Shown here: positions 54,929 to 62,539 of the stretch, one piece after another
How the letters are laid out: each line of letters begins with the position of its first letter
How positions within the stretch are numbered: position 1 is the first letter of the stretch
Translations under genes and position numbers: made by a program
NCBI RefSeq assembly: GCF_950101795.1
Contig: NZ_CATNLZ010000012.1
Span: 124,001 to 188,000, forward strand
Direction: 5' to 3'
From: Nocardioides sp. T2.26MG-1
GTDB taxonomy: Bacteria; Actinomycetota; Actinomycetes; Propionibacteriales; Nocardioidaceae
Length of the DNA stretch: 64,000 nt
The notes under the pieces: model-generated
What the model was told of the DNA's origin: nothing
Seen by the model: the letters and a program-made list of their open reading frames with translations, nothing else
The model's database searches: none

Positions 54929-54943
54929 CAAGGAGTTATGCCC

Positions 54944-55486
54944 GTGAGCGACACCTCGCGCCTCTCGCCCGGCGACACCGCCCCGGAGTTCACGCTGCTC
55001 GACGACACCGGCACCGAGGTGGCCCTCGGCGACTTCCTCGGCCGCAAGGTGATCGTGTACTTCTACCCCGCGGCGATGACCCCGGGCTGCACCAAGCAGG
55101 CCTGCGACTTCACCGACTCCCTCGCCTCCTTGCAGGCGGCGGGCTACGAGGTGGTCGGCATCTCCCCCGACAAGCCCGAGAAGCTCGCGCAGTTCCGCGA
55201 GCGTGATGGCCTCACGATCACGCTGCTCTCCGACCCGGACAAGTCGGTGCTGCGGCAGTACGGCGCCTTCGGGGAGAAGAAGCTGTACGGCAAGACCGTC
55301 GAGGGCGTGATCCGCTCCACCGTGGTCGTCGACGAGGACGGCAAGGTGTTCCTCGCGCAGTACAACGTCAAGGCCACCGGCCACGTCGCCAAGCTGCGCA
55401 AGGACCTCCAGCTCAACCACGCCGACGAGGAGCCCGTGTCTCGCGCGTCGACCTCGTCGCCGCGCGGGGCCGCGGATCGCTCGTGA
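54944..55486 (+). CDS. bcp: Thioredoxin-dependent thiol peroxidase (Bcp/PrxQ)
   Basis: A 180-residue peroxiredoxin that reduces H2O2 and organic peroxides. Peroxidatic Cys and resolving Cys five residues apart are in MTPGCTKQACDFTD near residues 44-50. LSPGDTAPEFTLLDDTG and VIVYFYPAAMTPGC are typical. The last 20 residues (Ser/Arg-rich) are a low-complexity extension. GTG at 54944 follows AGGAG by eight bases; an ATG six bases earlier is too close. A possible Nur box lies just upstream, shared with the divergent Ni/Co importer. tRNA-Leu follows. Confidence 0.94.
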   Translation: MSDTSRLSPGDTAPEFTLLDDTGTEVALGDFLGRKVIVYFYPAAMTPGCTKQACDFTDSLASLQAAGYEVVGISPDKPEKLAQFRERDGLTITLLSDPDKSVLRQYGAFGEKKLYGKTVEGVIRSTVVVDEDGKVFLAQYNVKATGHVAKLRKDLQLNHADEEPVSRASTSSPRGAADRS

Positions 55487-55578
55487 GGCTGGTCGCCAGA
55501 CGGTGTGGTTGCGGTTGCCGGCAGGCACCGGAAGCGCCGACCCGGCGTAGTGGCGGTGCCGTGCGAGACTTCACCAGC

Positions 55579-55652
55579 GCGCCCGTAGCCCAACAGGCAG
55601 AGGCACCAGGTTTAGGTCCTGGCCAGTGCGAGTTCGACTCTCGCCGGGCGCA
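55579..55652 (+). tRNA. Short (class I) tRNA with Leu anticodon TAG
   Basis: A 74-base cloverleaf. Acceptor GCGCCCG (55579-55585) pairs perfectly with CGGGCGC (55645-55651), discriminator A. D stem GCC/GGC, with a C/A mismatch at the inner pair. Anticodon stem CCAGG/CCTGG, loop TTTAGGT with TAG at 55613-55615 and G37. Variable region only five bases (CCAGT). T arm GCGAG-TTCGACT-CTCGC. Normal tRNA-Leu has a long variable arm (about 85 bases), which is missing here. CCA not encoded. Confidence 0.85.
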
Positions 55653-55655
55653 CGA

Positions 55656-56246
55656 TCACGCCTCGCGGGGTCGGTCCTCCTCGCGCAGCCGCGGCTCGGT
55701 GGTGCCCTCGGGCTTGATGCCGGTCTTGTCGGCGTAGAACGCCCGGATCCGGTCCATGTCGGCCGACACGTCGCCGGACAGCTCGAAGGTCGGCCCCCAG
55801 CCGACCGTGCGCGACGGCGCGTCCACGAACGCCAGCGTGACCGGCAGGCCGGTCTGCTGGGAGATCCGGTAGAAGCCGGACTTCCAGTACTCCCCCTTGC
55901 TGCGGGTGCCCTCGGCGGCGATGCCGAGCAGGAACGTCTCGTCGGTCGCCGCGTCGGCGATCAGGGCCCGGATCGTGGCGCCGGGGTTGGCACGGTCGAG
56001 CTCGACGGCACCGCTCGCCCGCATGATCGGCGCCAGCGGGCCCTTGAAGAAGGAGTCCTTCACGAGCAGCCGGACCTGCACGCTGTTGTCCCAGGCGAGC
56101 AGCATCGTCAGCACCCAGTCCCAGTTGGACGTGTGTGGGGCACCGACCAGGATGCCCTTGCGCGGCACGCTGCCGACGGTCTTCCATCGCGAGAGCTTGA
56201 GCAGCAGGCGGGCCAGGTTGCGGCGGACCAGGAAGTGCCGGTTCAT
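55656..56246 (-). CDS. 1-acylglycerol-3-phosphate O-acyltransferase family protein
   Basis: A 196-residue PlsC-type acyltransferase. The catalytic HX4D is in GAPHTSNWD near residue 37-42. A later EGTR motif is present (AAEGTRSKGEYWKSGFY). Length is short (typical PlsC 220-250) and no clear transmembrane helix is visible, as in a soluble subfamily of lysophospholipid acyltransferases. The substrate is likely an acylated lipid precursor. ATG overlaps the rdgB stop (ATGA), so it is the last gene of rph-rdgB-acyltransferase. Convergent with tRNA-Leu, three bases away. Confidence 0.85.
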   Translation of the reverse strand: MNRHFLVRRNLARLLLKLSRWKTVGSVPRKGILVGAPHTSNWDWVLTMLLAWDNSVQVRLLVKDSFFKGPLAPIMRASGAVELDRANPGATIRALIADAATDETFLLGIAAEGTRSKGEYWKSGFYRISQQTGLPVTLAFVDAPSRTVGWGPTFELSGDVSADMDRIRAFYADKTGIKPEGTTEPRLREEDRPREA

Positions 56247-56914
56247 CGCAGCACCCGGGCCACGATCGGGGCCATCCGGCGCAGCGCCCAGCCGCGGTGC
56301 GAGATCGCGTCCTTGTCCTCGACGCTCAGCTCGGCGGTGGTCGCGCCGGGCCGGTCGTCGGCCACGAACAGCACGTCGTAGCCGAAGCCGCCGGTGCCGC
56401 GCGTCTCGTGGATCACGCGCCCGGGCATCACCCCGCTGGTGAGCTCCTCGCCGCCGTCGTGGCAGAACGCCACCGCGCACTGGAAGTGGGCGGTACGTCG
56501 CTCGTCGGGCACGTCGGAGAGCTGGGCGAGCAGCAGCTCGTTGTTGCGGGCGTCCCTGTCGTCGCGAAGCGACCGATCGGTCCCTGAGGAGCCGAGGGAC
56601 GAGGCGTCTCGAAGGGTGGGTGGACCCGCCCAGCGAGCCGACAGCACCCCGGGCATGCCGTTGAGCGCGTCCACGCACAGCCCGCTGTCGTCGGCGAGCG
56701 ACGGCAGCCCGGTCGCGGCCCGGCCGGCGCGCGCCTTGAGCAGCGCGTTGCCCTCGAATGTGGGCTGGTCCTCGACCGGCTCGTCGTAGTGCTCCACGTC
56801 GTCGATGCCGACCACGACGAGCCCGGGGACGTGCTCGCGGAGGATCCGCTCCATCTCCTGGATCTTCTTGCGGTTGCGGGACGCCAGGAAGACCCGCGGG
56901 GCGGCCGGCGTCAC
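56243..56914 (-). CDS. rdgB: Non-canonical purine NTP pyrophosphatase (XTP/dITP diphosphatase), with in-frame insertion
   Basis: A 223-residue Ham1/RdgB enzyme removing ITP, dITP and XTP. Family motifs: [14 protein letters not shown] near residue 9 (substrate SxNxxK), [45 protein letters not shown] and [10 protein letters not shown]. Between ARWAG and [11 protein letters not shown], where about five residues are usual, there are about 24 ([10 protein letters not shown]... to ...RSLRDDRD). The bases coding this stretch form nested palindromes. The rest of the fold and all catalytic residues are present, so it is probably active. GTG start overlaps the rph stop (GTGA). Confidence 0.93.
   Translation of the reverse strand: MTPAAPRVFLASRNRKKIQEMERILREHVPGLVVVGIDDVEHYDEPVEDQPTFEGNALLKARAGRAATGLPSLADDSGLCVDALNGMPGVLSARWAGPPTLRDASSLGSSGTDRSLRDDRDARNNELLLAQLSDVPDERRTAHFQCAVAFCHDGGEELTSGVMPGRVIHETRGTGGFGYDVLFVADDRPGATTAELSVEDKDAISHRGWALRRMAPIVARVLR
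56559..56618 (-). repeat. Palindrome-rich insertion inside rdgB
   Basis: This stretch holds three overlapping inverted repeats: GTCGC-GAA-GCGAC (56561-56573), GACCGATCGGTC (56571-56582) and TCCCT-GAGGAGCCG-AGGGA (56581-56599). It codes for about 20 residues that rdgB relatives lack. The exact borders are estimates. I know of similar palindromic intergenic repeats in related actinobacteria, but have no second copy in this window to compare. Confidence 0.6.
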
Positions 56915-57654
56915 CGCGCCAACGCCTCCAGCTGGAGGCGGGTCAGGTCGGCGCAGCCCTTCTCGGCCAGCGCCAGCAGCGCGTCGAGCTCGGCGCGGTC
57001 GAACGCCGCACCCTCGGCGGTGCCCTGCACCTCGACGAACTTGCCGTCGCCGGTCATCACGACGTTCATGTCGGTCTCGGCCCGCACGTCCTCGACGTAG
57101 GGCAGGTCCAGGCGCGGCGTGCCGTCGATGATGCCAACGCTGACAGCCGCCACGGAGCCGGTGAGCGGCTCGCCCTTCAGCGCCCCGGTGGACCGCAGGT
57201 GGGCGACGGCGTCCGCGAGCGCGACGTACGCGCCGGTGATCGAGGCGGTGCGGGTGCCGCCGTCGGCCTGCAACACGTCGCAGTCGAGCTGGATGGTGTT
57301 CTCGCCGAGCGCCTCGTAGTCGATGATCGCCCGCAGCGACCGGCCGATCAGCCGGCTGATCTCGTGCGTGCGCCCGCCGATCCGGCCCTTGACCGACTCG
57401 CGGTCCGAGCGGGTGTTGGTCGACGCCGGCAGCATCGCGTACTCGGCGGTGACCCAGCCCAGGCCGGAGCCCTTGCGCCACCGCGGCACGCCCTCGGAGG
57501 CGGACGCCGCACACAGCACCTTGGTCTTGCCGAACTCCACCAGCACCGAGCCCGCCGCGTGGTCGAGCCAGTGCCGGGTGATCGTGATCGGGCGGAGCTC
57601 GTCGTCGGCCCGACCGTCGACTCGGGGTGCGACCTCGCGTGGGACAGCTGTCAT
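56911..57654 (-). CDS. rph: Ribonuclease PH
   Basis: A 247-residue phosphorolytic 3'-5' exonuclease that trims tRNA precursors. Motifs: [11 protein letters not shown] near residue 20, [51 protein letters not shown] and [25 protein letters not shown]. Length matches the family. The stop overlaps the rdgB GTG start. Upstream (57655-57958) is a possible gene remnant; in many actinobacteria rph sits beside murI and an MBL-fold gene, here about 5 kb away. Confidence 0.96.
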   Translation of the reverse strand: MTAVPREVAPRVDGRADDELRPITITRHWLDHAAGSVLVEFGKTKVLCAASASEGVPRWRKGSGLGWVTAEYAMLPASTNTRSDRESVKGRIGGRTHEISRLIGRSLRAIIDYEALGENTIQLDCDVLQADGGTRTASITGAYVALADAVAHLRSTGALKGEPLTGSVAAVSVGIIDGTPRLDLPYVEDVRAETDMNVVMTGDGKFVEVQGTAEGAAFDRAELDALLALAEKGCADLTRLQLEALAR

Positions 57655-57663
57655 AGGGCGACC

Positions 57664-57948
57664 CTAGGGCACGGCCCTAGCCCGGTCGGCGAGGGCCATC
57701 CGCACCGCCCACGGAGCCAGGTCACGGGCCCGCCGGCCCACCCAAGGCGCGCCCTCGGCCATCATCCAGACCAGGTCGCGCCGCCACGTCGGGCCGGTGG
57801 GCGAGCGCGTCGTCCAACTGTCCCTCACGGACGCCGGCCGCGGTCGCCCACGAGACGGCGAGGTTGCAGAACGATACGTCGTACGCCGTCCCGAGCGCTC
57901 AGCCAGCAGCCGCGCCCATCCGCGCCAGCCAGGCGACGTGTCGCGCAA
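57664..57948 (-). pseudogene. Possible frameshifted gene remnant
   Basis: Read leftward, two different frames give protein-like stretches: one with ERSG..., then AYDVSFCNLAVSWATAAGVREG, and another with WRRDLVWMMAEGAPWVGRRARDLAPWAVRMALADRA near the end. Together they could be the C-terminal part of a lost gene broken by one or more frameshifts. The 94-residue frame that spans the region has an Arg/Ser/Thr-rich first half typical of out-of-frame reading. No family was recognised. The 304 bases between rph and the ABC permease hold nothing else I can support. Confidence 0.35.
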
Positions 57949-57958
57949 CCCTCGGTGA

Positions 57959-58774
57959 CTACTTCACCTCGGCGCGCAGCACCCGCCAGATGCCCCACAC
58001 GAGCGGCACGCCCAGCCAGACGAACCCGGAGATCACGAGCTGGGCCCAGTCGCGCCCCGAGCCCGACCAGTCCCAGATCGCCTCTTGAGCGACCTGGAAG
58101 TCGATCCATGGGCGCAGGTCGCTGAACCAGCCGATCAGGCCCGCCCCGACCGCGAACAGCCCGGGCAGCACCCACTTGTAGACGAAGTACACGACGATCG
58201 CGGCCGCGGTGTTGAGGAACAGCGCGGCGAGCGCGAAGCCGCCCAGCATCGCGAGCACCTGGGTGATCGTGAACGCCACGAAGTCGGGGAACCCGAACGT
58301 CCAGTCGGTGTGGCCCTCGATCGCGCCGTACAGCAGGTTGCACACCGCCCCGATCGCGATCGAGACCGCGACGGTGGCGAGGGTCAGGATCACACCCACG
58401 AGGGCCTTGGCGGCGATCACCAGCGGACGACGCGGGTCGAGCGCGAACGTCACCATCGCGGTGCGCTGGCTCCACTCGCTGGTCAGGACCATGATCCCGA
58501 GCACCGGCAGGAGGAACGAGGTGAGGAACGCGGCGGTGCCGACGAAGTCGCCGAACTGCATCGCCTCGTCCTGGACGGTGGTCACCGCCAGCGCGATCAC
58601 CTCGGCGGCGAGGACGAGCAGGCCGATCGAGAGCAGGAGCCAGAAGCCGGCCCGGGTGTCGTAGGACTTGCGCAGCTCGACCCGCACGAGCCTGGCGAAC
58701 GGGATCGGCTGCGTCGACGACAGGTCGAGGGCATGCCCCAGTCCGGCAGCCGGCGCCGGGGCGCCCGCGCTCAC
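57959..58774 (-). CDS. ABC-2 type transporter permease (first of tandem pair, downstream copy)
   Basis: A 271-residue membrane protein with six hydrophobic segments and a GTG start. It shares with the next gene the blocks LVRVELRKS, LTSEWSQRTAMVTFALDPRR, RPLVIAAK, LRPWIDF and the end IWRVLRAEVK, so the two are a recent tandem duplication. Such permeases export peptides, lipids or drugs with one ATPase. It starts one base after the stop of the other permease; the ATPase gene is first in the operon. Substrate unknown. Confidence 0.87.
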   Translation of the reverse strand: MSAGAPAPAAGLGHALDLSSTQPIPFARLVRVELRKSYDTRAGFWLLLSIGLLVLAAEVIALAVTTVQDEAMQFGDFVGTAAFLTSFLLPVLGIMVLTSEWSQRTAMVTFALDPRRPLVIAAKALVGVILTLATVAVSIAIGAVCNLLYGAIEGHTDWTFGFPDFVAFTITQVLAMLGGFALAALFLNTAAAIVVYFVYKWVLPGLFAVGAGLIGWFSDLRPWIDFQVAQEAIWDWSGSGRDWAQLVISGFVWLGVPLVWGIWRVLRAEVK

Positions 58775-58775
58775 C

Positions 58776-59588
58776 TCACTTCACCTCCGCACGCAGGACT
58801 CGCCACAGGCCGAACGTGAGCGGCACCGCCAACCAGATGAAGCCGGACACCGCGAAGTAGGCCCAGTCCTTGCCGGTCATCGTCGCGTCGACCAGCGGCC
58901 CCTGCGCGAAGTTGAAGTCGATCCAGGGCCGGATCTTGTCGAACCAGTCCATGAGCTGTGCCCCCAGCTCGAACAGCCCGGGGAGGACGAAGGAGTAGAC
59001 CATGTAGAGCACGATCGCGGCGGGGGTGTTGAGGAAGAGGGTCGCGAACGCGAAGCCGGTGAGCATGCCGATGACCTGCAGCAGGACGAAGGCCGAGGTG
59101 TGCGAGACGCTCGCGTTCCACACCGTGGGGTCGTCGGAGAGCGCGCCGTAGAGCGCGTTGCAGAGGGTGGCGAGCAGCAGGGCGATGACGACCGCGGTCA
59201 CCGCGAGGCTCAGGCCGACGACGAGCTTGGCGGCGATGACGAGCGGACGGCGCGGCTCCAGTGAGAACGTCACCATCGCGGTGCGCTGGCTCCACTCGCT
59301 GGTGAGCAGCATGATGCCGATGATCGGGAGCAGCACCGCGATCGAGAAGTTCGTCGAGGTCAGGAAGCTGTTGTAGGTGAGCTCGACGTCGTCCTGGGTG
59401 ATGCCGACGGCGAGCTGGATCACCATCACCAGCGCGGTGAGCGCCGCGGTCGACAGCAGCAGCCAGAAGCCGGCCAGCGTGTCCCAGGTCTTGCGCAGCT
59501 CGACCCGCACCAGCCGCCCGAACGGCGTCGGGGTGGTCGAGGTGAGGTCGAGGGTGTGGCCCAGGCCGGAGGCGGGGATCGTGGTCAT
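58776..59588 (-). CDS. ABC-2 type transporter permease (tandem copy, promoter-proximal)
   Basis: A 270-residue paralogue of the neighbouring permease: six hydrophobic segments, LVRVELRKTWDTLAGFWLLL near residue 27, LTSEWSQRTAMVTFSLEPRR, RPWIDFNFAQ and LWRVLRAEVK. Its ATG overlaps the ATPase stop (ATGA). The pair may form a heterodimeric channel served by the one ATPase. A DesK-type two-component system is divergent from the ATPase, a layout common for stress or antimicrobial-peptide exporters. Confidence 0.88.
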   Translation of the reverse strand: MTTIPASGLGHTLDLTSTTPTPFGRLVRVELRKTWDTLAGFWLLLSTAALTALVMVIQLAVGITQDDVELTYNSFLTSTNFSIAVLLPIIGIMLLTSEWSQRTAMVTFSLEPRRPLVIAAKLVVGLSLAVTAVVIALLLATLCNALYGALSDDPTVWNASVSHTSAFVLLQVIGMLTGFAFATLFLNTPAAIVLYMVYSFVLPGLFELGAQLMDWFDKIRPWIDFNFAQGPLVDATMTGKDWAYFAVSGFIWLAVPLTFGLWRVLRAEVK

Positions 59589-60487
59589 GCGACCTCCTCC
59601 CGCTGGGTGTCGGAGGTGAGCTCGAGGAACAGGTCCTCCAGGGCGCCCTCCGCGGCGCGCAGGTCGACGAGCACGATCGAGTTCTCGGCGGCGGTGCGGC
59701 CGACCTCGACCGGCTCGGCGTCCACCCGCAGGCCCTCGCCGGCGGGGGCCACGGTGAGTCCCCGGGCACTCAGGGCTGCGGCGAGCGCCTCGTTGTCGAG
59801 AGCGGTGACGAGCGTCGCGGCGGTGTGGGTCGCCCCGGCCAGCAAGGTCTTCTTGTCGCCCTGGGCGACGATCCGGCCGTGGCCGATCAGGATCATCTCG
59901 TCGGCGATCAGCTCGACCTCGTTGAGGAGGTGGCTGGAGAGCAGGACGGTGCCGCCCCGCTCGGCGTACCCCTTGAGCAGCCCGCGCATCCAGCGGATGC
60001 CGGCGGGGTCGAGCCCGTTGGCGGGCTCGTCGAGGATCAGCACCGACGGGTCGCCGAGCAGCGCGTGGGCGATGCCGAGGCGCTGCTTCATGCCGAGGGA
60101 GTAGTTGCGCAGCCGACGCTTGGACTCCGCGGGCGTCAGCGAGACGAGCTCGAGCATCTCGTCGATGCGGGTGGACGGCAGGCCCATGGTGCGGGCGCCG
60201 AGCTCGAGGATCTCGCGGCCGGTGCGGCCGGCGTGCTGGGCGGAGGCGTCGAGCAGCACGCCGACGTGCCGGCCCGGGTTGGGGATGTCGTTGTAGAGGT
60301 GTCCGCCGATGGTGACCCGGCCCGCGGTGGGCGGGGTCAGCCCGACCATGACGCGCATCGTGGTCGTCTTGCCGGCGCCGTTGGGACCGAGGAACCCGGT
60401 CACCCGGCCGGGTTGGCAGACGAAGCTCACGTCGTCCACCGCGGTGAACGAGCCGTACTTCCTGGTGAGTCCTTCGACCGTGATCAT
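59585..60487 (-). CDS. ABC transporter ATP-binding protein (ABC-2 export type)
   Basis: A 300-residue ATPase. Walker A GPNGAGKTT near residue 35, signature NYSLGMKQRLGIAHAL, Walker B SVLILDEPANGLDPAG and H loop LLSSHLLNEVEL. The signature begins YSLGMKQR, typical of DrrA/BcrA-like exporters. Residues 225-300 are an accessory C-terminal domain. It is the first gene of ATPase-permease-permease. The divergent histidine kinase starts 133 bases away, so the regulator encoded with it is a likely controller. Confidence 0.92.
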   Translation of the reverse strand: MITVEGLTRKYGSFTAVDDVSFVCQPGRVTGFLGPNGAGKTTTMRVMVGLTPPTAGRVTIGGHLYNDIPNPGRHVGVLLDASAQHAGRTGREILELGARTMGLPSTRIDEMLELVSLTPAESKRRLRNYSLGMKQRLGIAHALLGDPSVLILDEPANGLDPAGIRWMRGLLKGYAERGGTVLLSSHLLNEVELIADEMILIGHGRIVAQGDKKTLLAGATHTAATLVTALDNEALAAALSARGLTVAPAGEGLRVDAEPVEVGRTAAENSIVLVDLRAAEGALEDLFLELTSDTQREEVA

Positions 60488-60619
60488 GGGCTCCACCCTG
60501 CCCGAACCGGGCCCTCGGGTGCATCGGCCACGCGGAGGGACCCGGCGTGACCAAAGTAGGGGTGCGCCCACGACCCCCGCAGCGTCCGGCCCGGCCCGGT
60601 CCGGCCCTAGCCTGGCGTC

Positions 60620-61774
60620 GTGGACCGGCCGACCCCCGAGGAGTACCAGCCGCCGCTGCGCGTCTGGGGCCACGCGTGGCGCCTGGTCCTGATGCTCGGC
60701 ATCAGCGCCCTGACCTGGCTGCCGGCCTGGGAGGCCGAGGCGGACGTCAGCGACCTCTGGTGGGCGGCCGACATCCTGCTGGGGATCGGCGCGTACGTGT
60801 TGGTGTTCTACCGACGCCGGCATCCGCTGGCGGTGGCGCTCGCGCTCTCGCTGGTCGGGGGCGTCTCCGGAGTCGCCGCCGGCCCCGCCGTCCTGGCCTC
60901 GGTCTCGGTCGCCACCCACCGCCGGTGGCGCCAGCTCGTCGTCGTCGGCTCCGTGGGCTTCGCGTGCGCGCAGCTCTACAGCACGCTCACCGCCGGCCCG
61001 GAGGACCCGCCCTGGATCATCCTCATCGCCAACGCGGTCGCGACCGCCGGCATCCTGGGCTGGGGCATGTACATCGGGTCGCGGCGCGAGCTGATCTGGA
61101 CGCTGCGCAACCGCGCCGAGCGGGCCGAGGCCGAGCAGGAGCTCCGGGTGGCCCAGGCGCGCGGCAACGAGCAGGCGCGGATCGCCCGGGAGATGCACGA
61201 CGTGCTCGCCCACCGGATCTCCCAGATCTCGATGCACGCCGGCGCGCTGGCCTTCCGCGAGGACCTCGACGCCGACGAGATGCGCTCCAGCGCGGCGGTG
61301 ATCCAGGAGAAGGCCCACGAGGCGCTGACCGACCTGCGCGGCGTGCTCGGCGTGCTCCGCGACGACGCCACCGGCGCCCGGCTGCGTGGGCCGCAGCCGA
61401 CGTACGACGACCTGCACGCCCTGGTCGAGGAGGCCCGCGAGTCCGGGCTGCGCGTGGACCTCCAGGACCTCGTGGAGGGCGAGCCGCCCGCGGCGGTCGG
61501 CCGCACCGTCTACCGGATCGTGCAGGAAGGACTCACCAATGCGCGCAAGCACGCCCCGGGCGCGGTCGTGACCGTCACCGTCAGCGGGACGCCCGAGGCC
61601 GGCCTGGACGTGCTGATGCGCAACCCGATCGGCTTCGGGAGGACGACCACGCCGGGCGCCGGCCTCGGCCTGGTCGGGCTCACCGAGCGGGCCGAGCTCC
61701 GCGGCGGTCGACTCGAGGCGGGCCGGGACGGGTCGACGTTCGTCCTGCACGGCTGGATACCGTGGGCGGCATGA
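60620..61774 (+). CDS. NarL-family sensor histidine kinase (DesK/LiaS type)
   Basis: A 384-residue kinase, GTG start. Residues 20-155 hold about four to five transmembrane helices with little outside loop. The phosphoacceptor is in IAREMHDVLAHRISQI near residue 195 (HisKA_3). HATPase: VYRIVQEGLTNARKHA and GAGLGLVGLTERAEL. The D box that normally reads DxGxG is replaced by LMRNPIGFGR, a common variation. Its stop overlaps the regulator start (ATGA). With few extracellular residues it may sense membrane stress. Confidence 0.92.
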   Translation: MDRPTPEEYQPPLRVWGHAWRLVLMLGISALTWLPAWEAEADVSDLWWAADILLGIGAYVLVFYRRRHPLAVALALSLVGGVSGVAAGPAVLASVSVATHRRWRQLVVVGSVGFACAQLYSTLTAGPEDPPWIILIANAVATAGILGWGMYIGSRRELIWTLRNRAERAEAEQELRVAQARGNEQARIAREMHDVLAHRISQISMHAGALAFREDLDADEMRSSAAVIQEKAHEALTDLRGVLGVLRDDATGARLRGPQPTYDDLHALVEEARESGLRVDLQDLVEGEPPAAVGRTVYRIVQEGLTNARKHAPGAVVTVTVSGTPEAGLDVLMRNPIGFGRTTTPGAGLGLVGLTERAELRGGRLEAGRDGSTFVLHGWIPWAA

Positions 61775-62448
61775 CCCGGCCGACGACGGTGCTGCTCGTC
61801 GACGACGACCCCCTGGTGCGCTCCGCGCTCGCGCTGATGCTCGGCGGTCAGGCCGACATCGAGGTGGTCGGCGAGGCCGGCGACGGCCTCGAGGGCGTCC
61901 GCCTGGCGGGCGAGCTCGGTCCGGACGTGGTGCTGATGGACATCCGGATGCCGCGCCTCGACGGGCTCGGCGCCACACGCGAGCTGCACAGCCGCCCCGA
62001 CCCGCCGCGCGTCATCGTGCTCACGACCTTCGACGCCGACGAGCACATCGTGGAGGCACTCGCCTCGGGGGCCGACGGCTTCCTGCTCAAGGACACGCCA
62101 CCGCCCCAGATCATCGACGCGATCCGCAAGGTCGTCGACGACGAGCCCATGCTCTCGCCCTCGGTGACCCGCACCCTGATCCGCCGGCTCCGCGACGAGC
62201 CCGACGACGCGGCCGACGTCGCCGCCGCCCGTGCGGCCGAGGCCCAAGTGCGGCTCGAGCTGCTCACCGGGCGCGAGCGCGACGTGGCCCTCGCCGTCGG
62301 CCGCGGCCTCAGCAACGCCGAGATCGCCCGCGAGCTCTACCTCTCGGTCCCGACGGTCAAGGCACACGTCTCCCGGCTCTTCGACAAGCTCCAGGCCACC
62401 AACCGGGTCCAGATCGCGATCTGCGTCCACGACGCCGGACTGTCCTGA
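61771..62448 (+). CDS. NarL/LuxR-type response regulator
   Basis: A 225-residue regulator. Complete receiver: VLLVDDDPLVR, phospho-Asp in VVLMDIRMPRLDG near residue 55, TT in LTTFD and LLKDTPP. The LuxR domain covers 155-220: LTGRERDVALAVGRGLSN, IARELYLSVPTVKAHVSRLFDKL. It is coupled to the kinase by a four-base overlap and probably controls the divergent ABC-2 exporter. An inverted repeat element lies just after its stop. Confidence 0.93.
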   Translation: MTRPTTVLLVDDDPLVRSALALMLGGQADIEVVGEAGDGLEGVRLAGELGPDVVLMDIRMPRLDGLGATRELHSRPDPPRVIVLTTFDADEHIVEALASGADGFLLKDTPPPQIIDAIRKVVDDEPMLSPSVTRTLIRRLRDEPDDAADVAAARAAEAQVRLELLTGRERDVALAVGRGLSNAEIARELYLSVPTVKAHVSRLFDKLQATNRVQIAICVHDAGLS

Positions 62449-62452
62449 GGAT

Positions 62453-62517
62453 CCGTCGAGACACCGGAAGTGGTCGTCCGAACGGCCGGGGTGCAGCCAG
62501 TTCGGGTGTCTCGACGG
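62453..62517. repeat. 13-base inverted repeat between convergent genes (terminator or palindromic element)
   Basis: CCGTCGAGACACC (62453-62465) and GGTGTCTCGACGG (62505-62517) are exact complements, separated by 39 bases. The left arm starts five bases after the regulator stop; the MBL gene ends 23 bases to the right. The long loop is unusual for an intrinsic terminator. Confidence 0.7.
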
Positions 62518-62539
62518 CAGCTCGACGGGGGTCGACCGC

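Noticed and set aside
54857..54943. Looked for a cobalamin or NiCo riboswitch upstream of cbiM.
   Set aside because: The gap is only 87 bases and shows no such fold; the Nur-like box explains it better.
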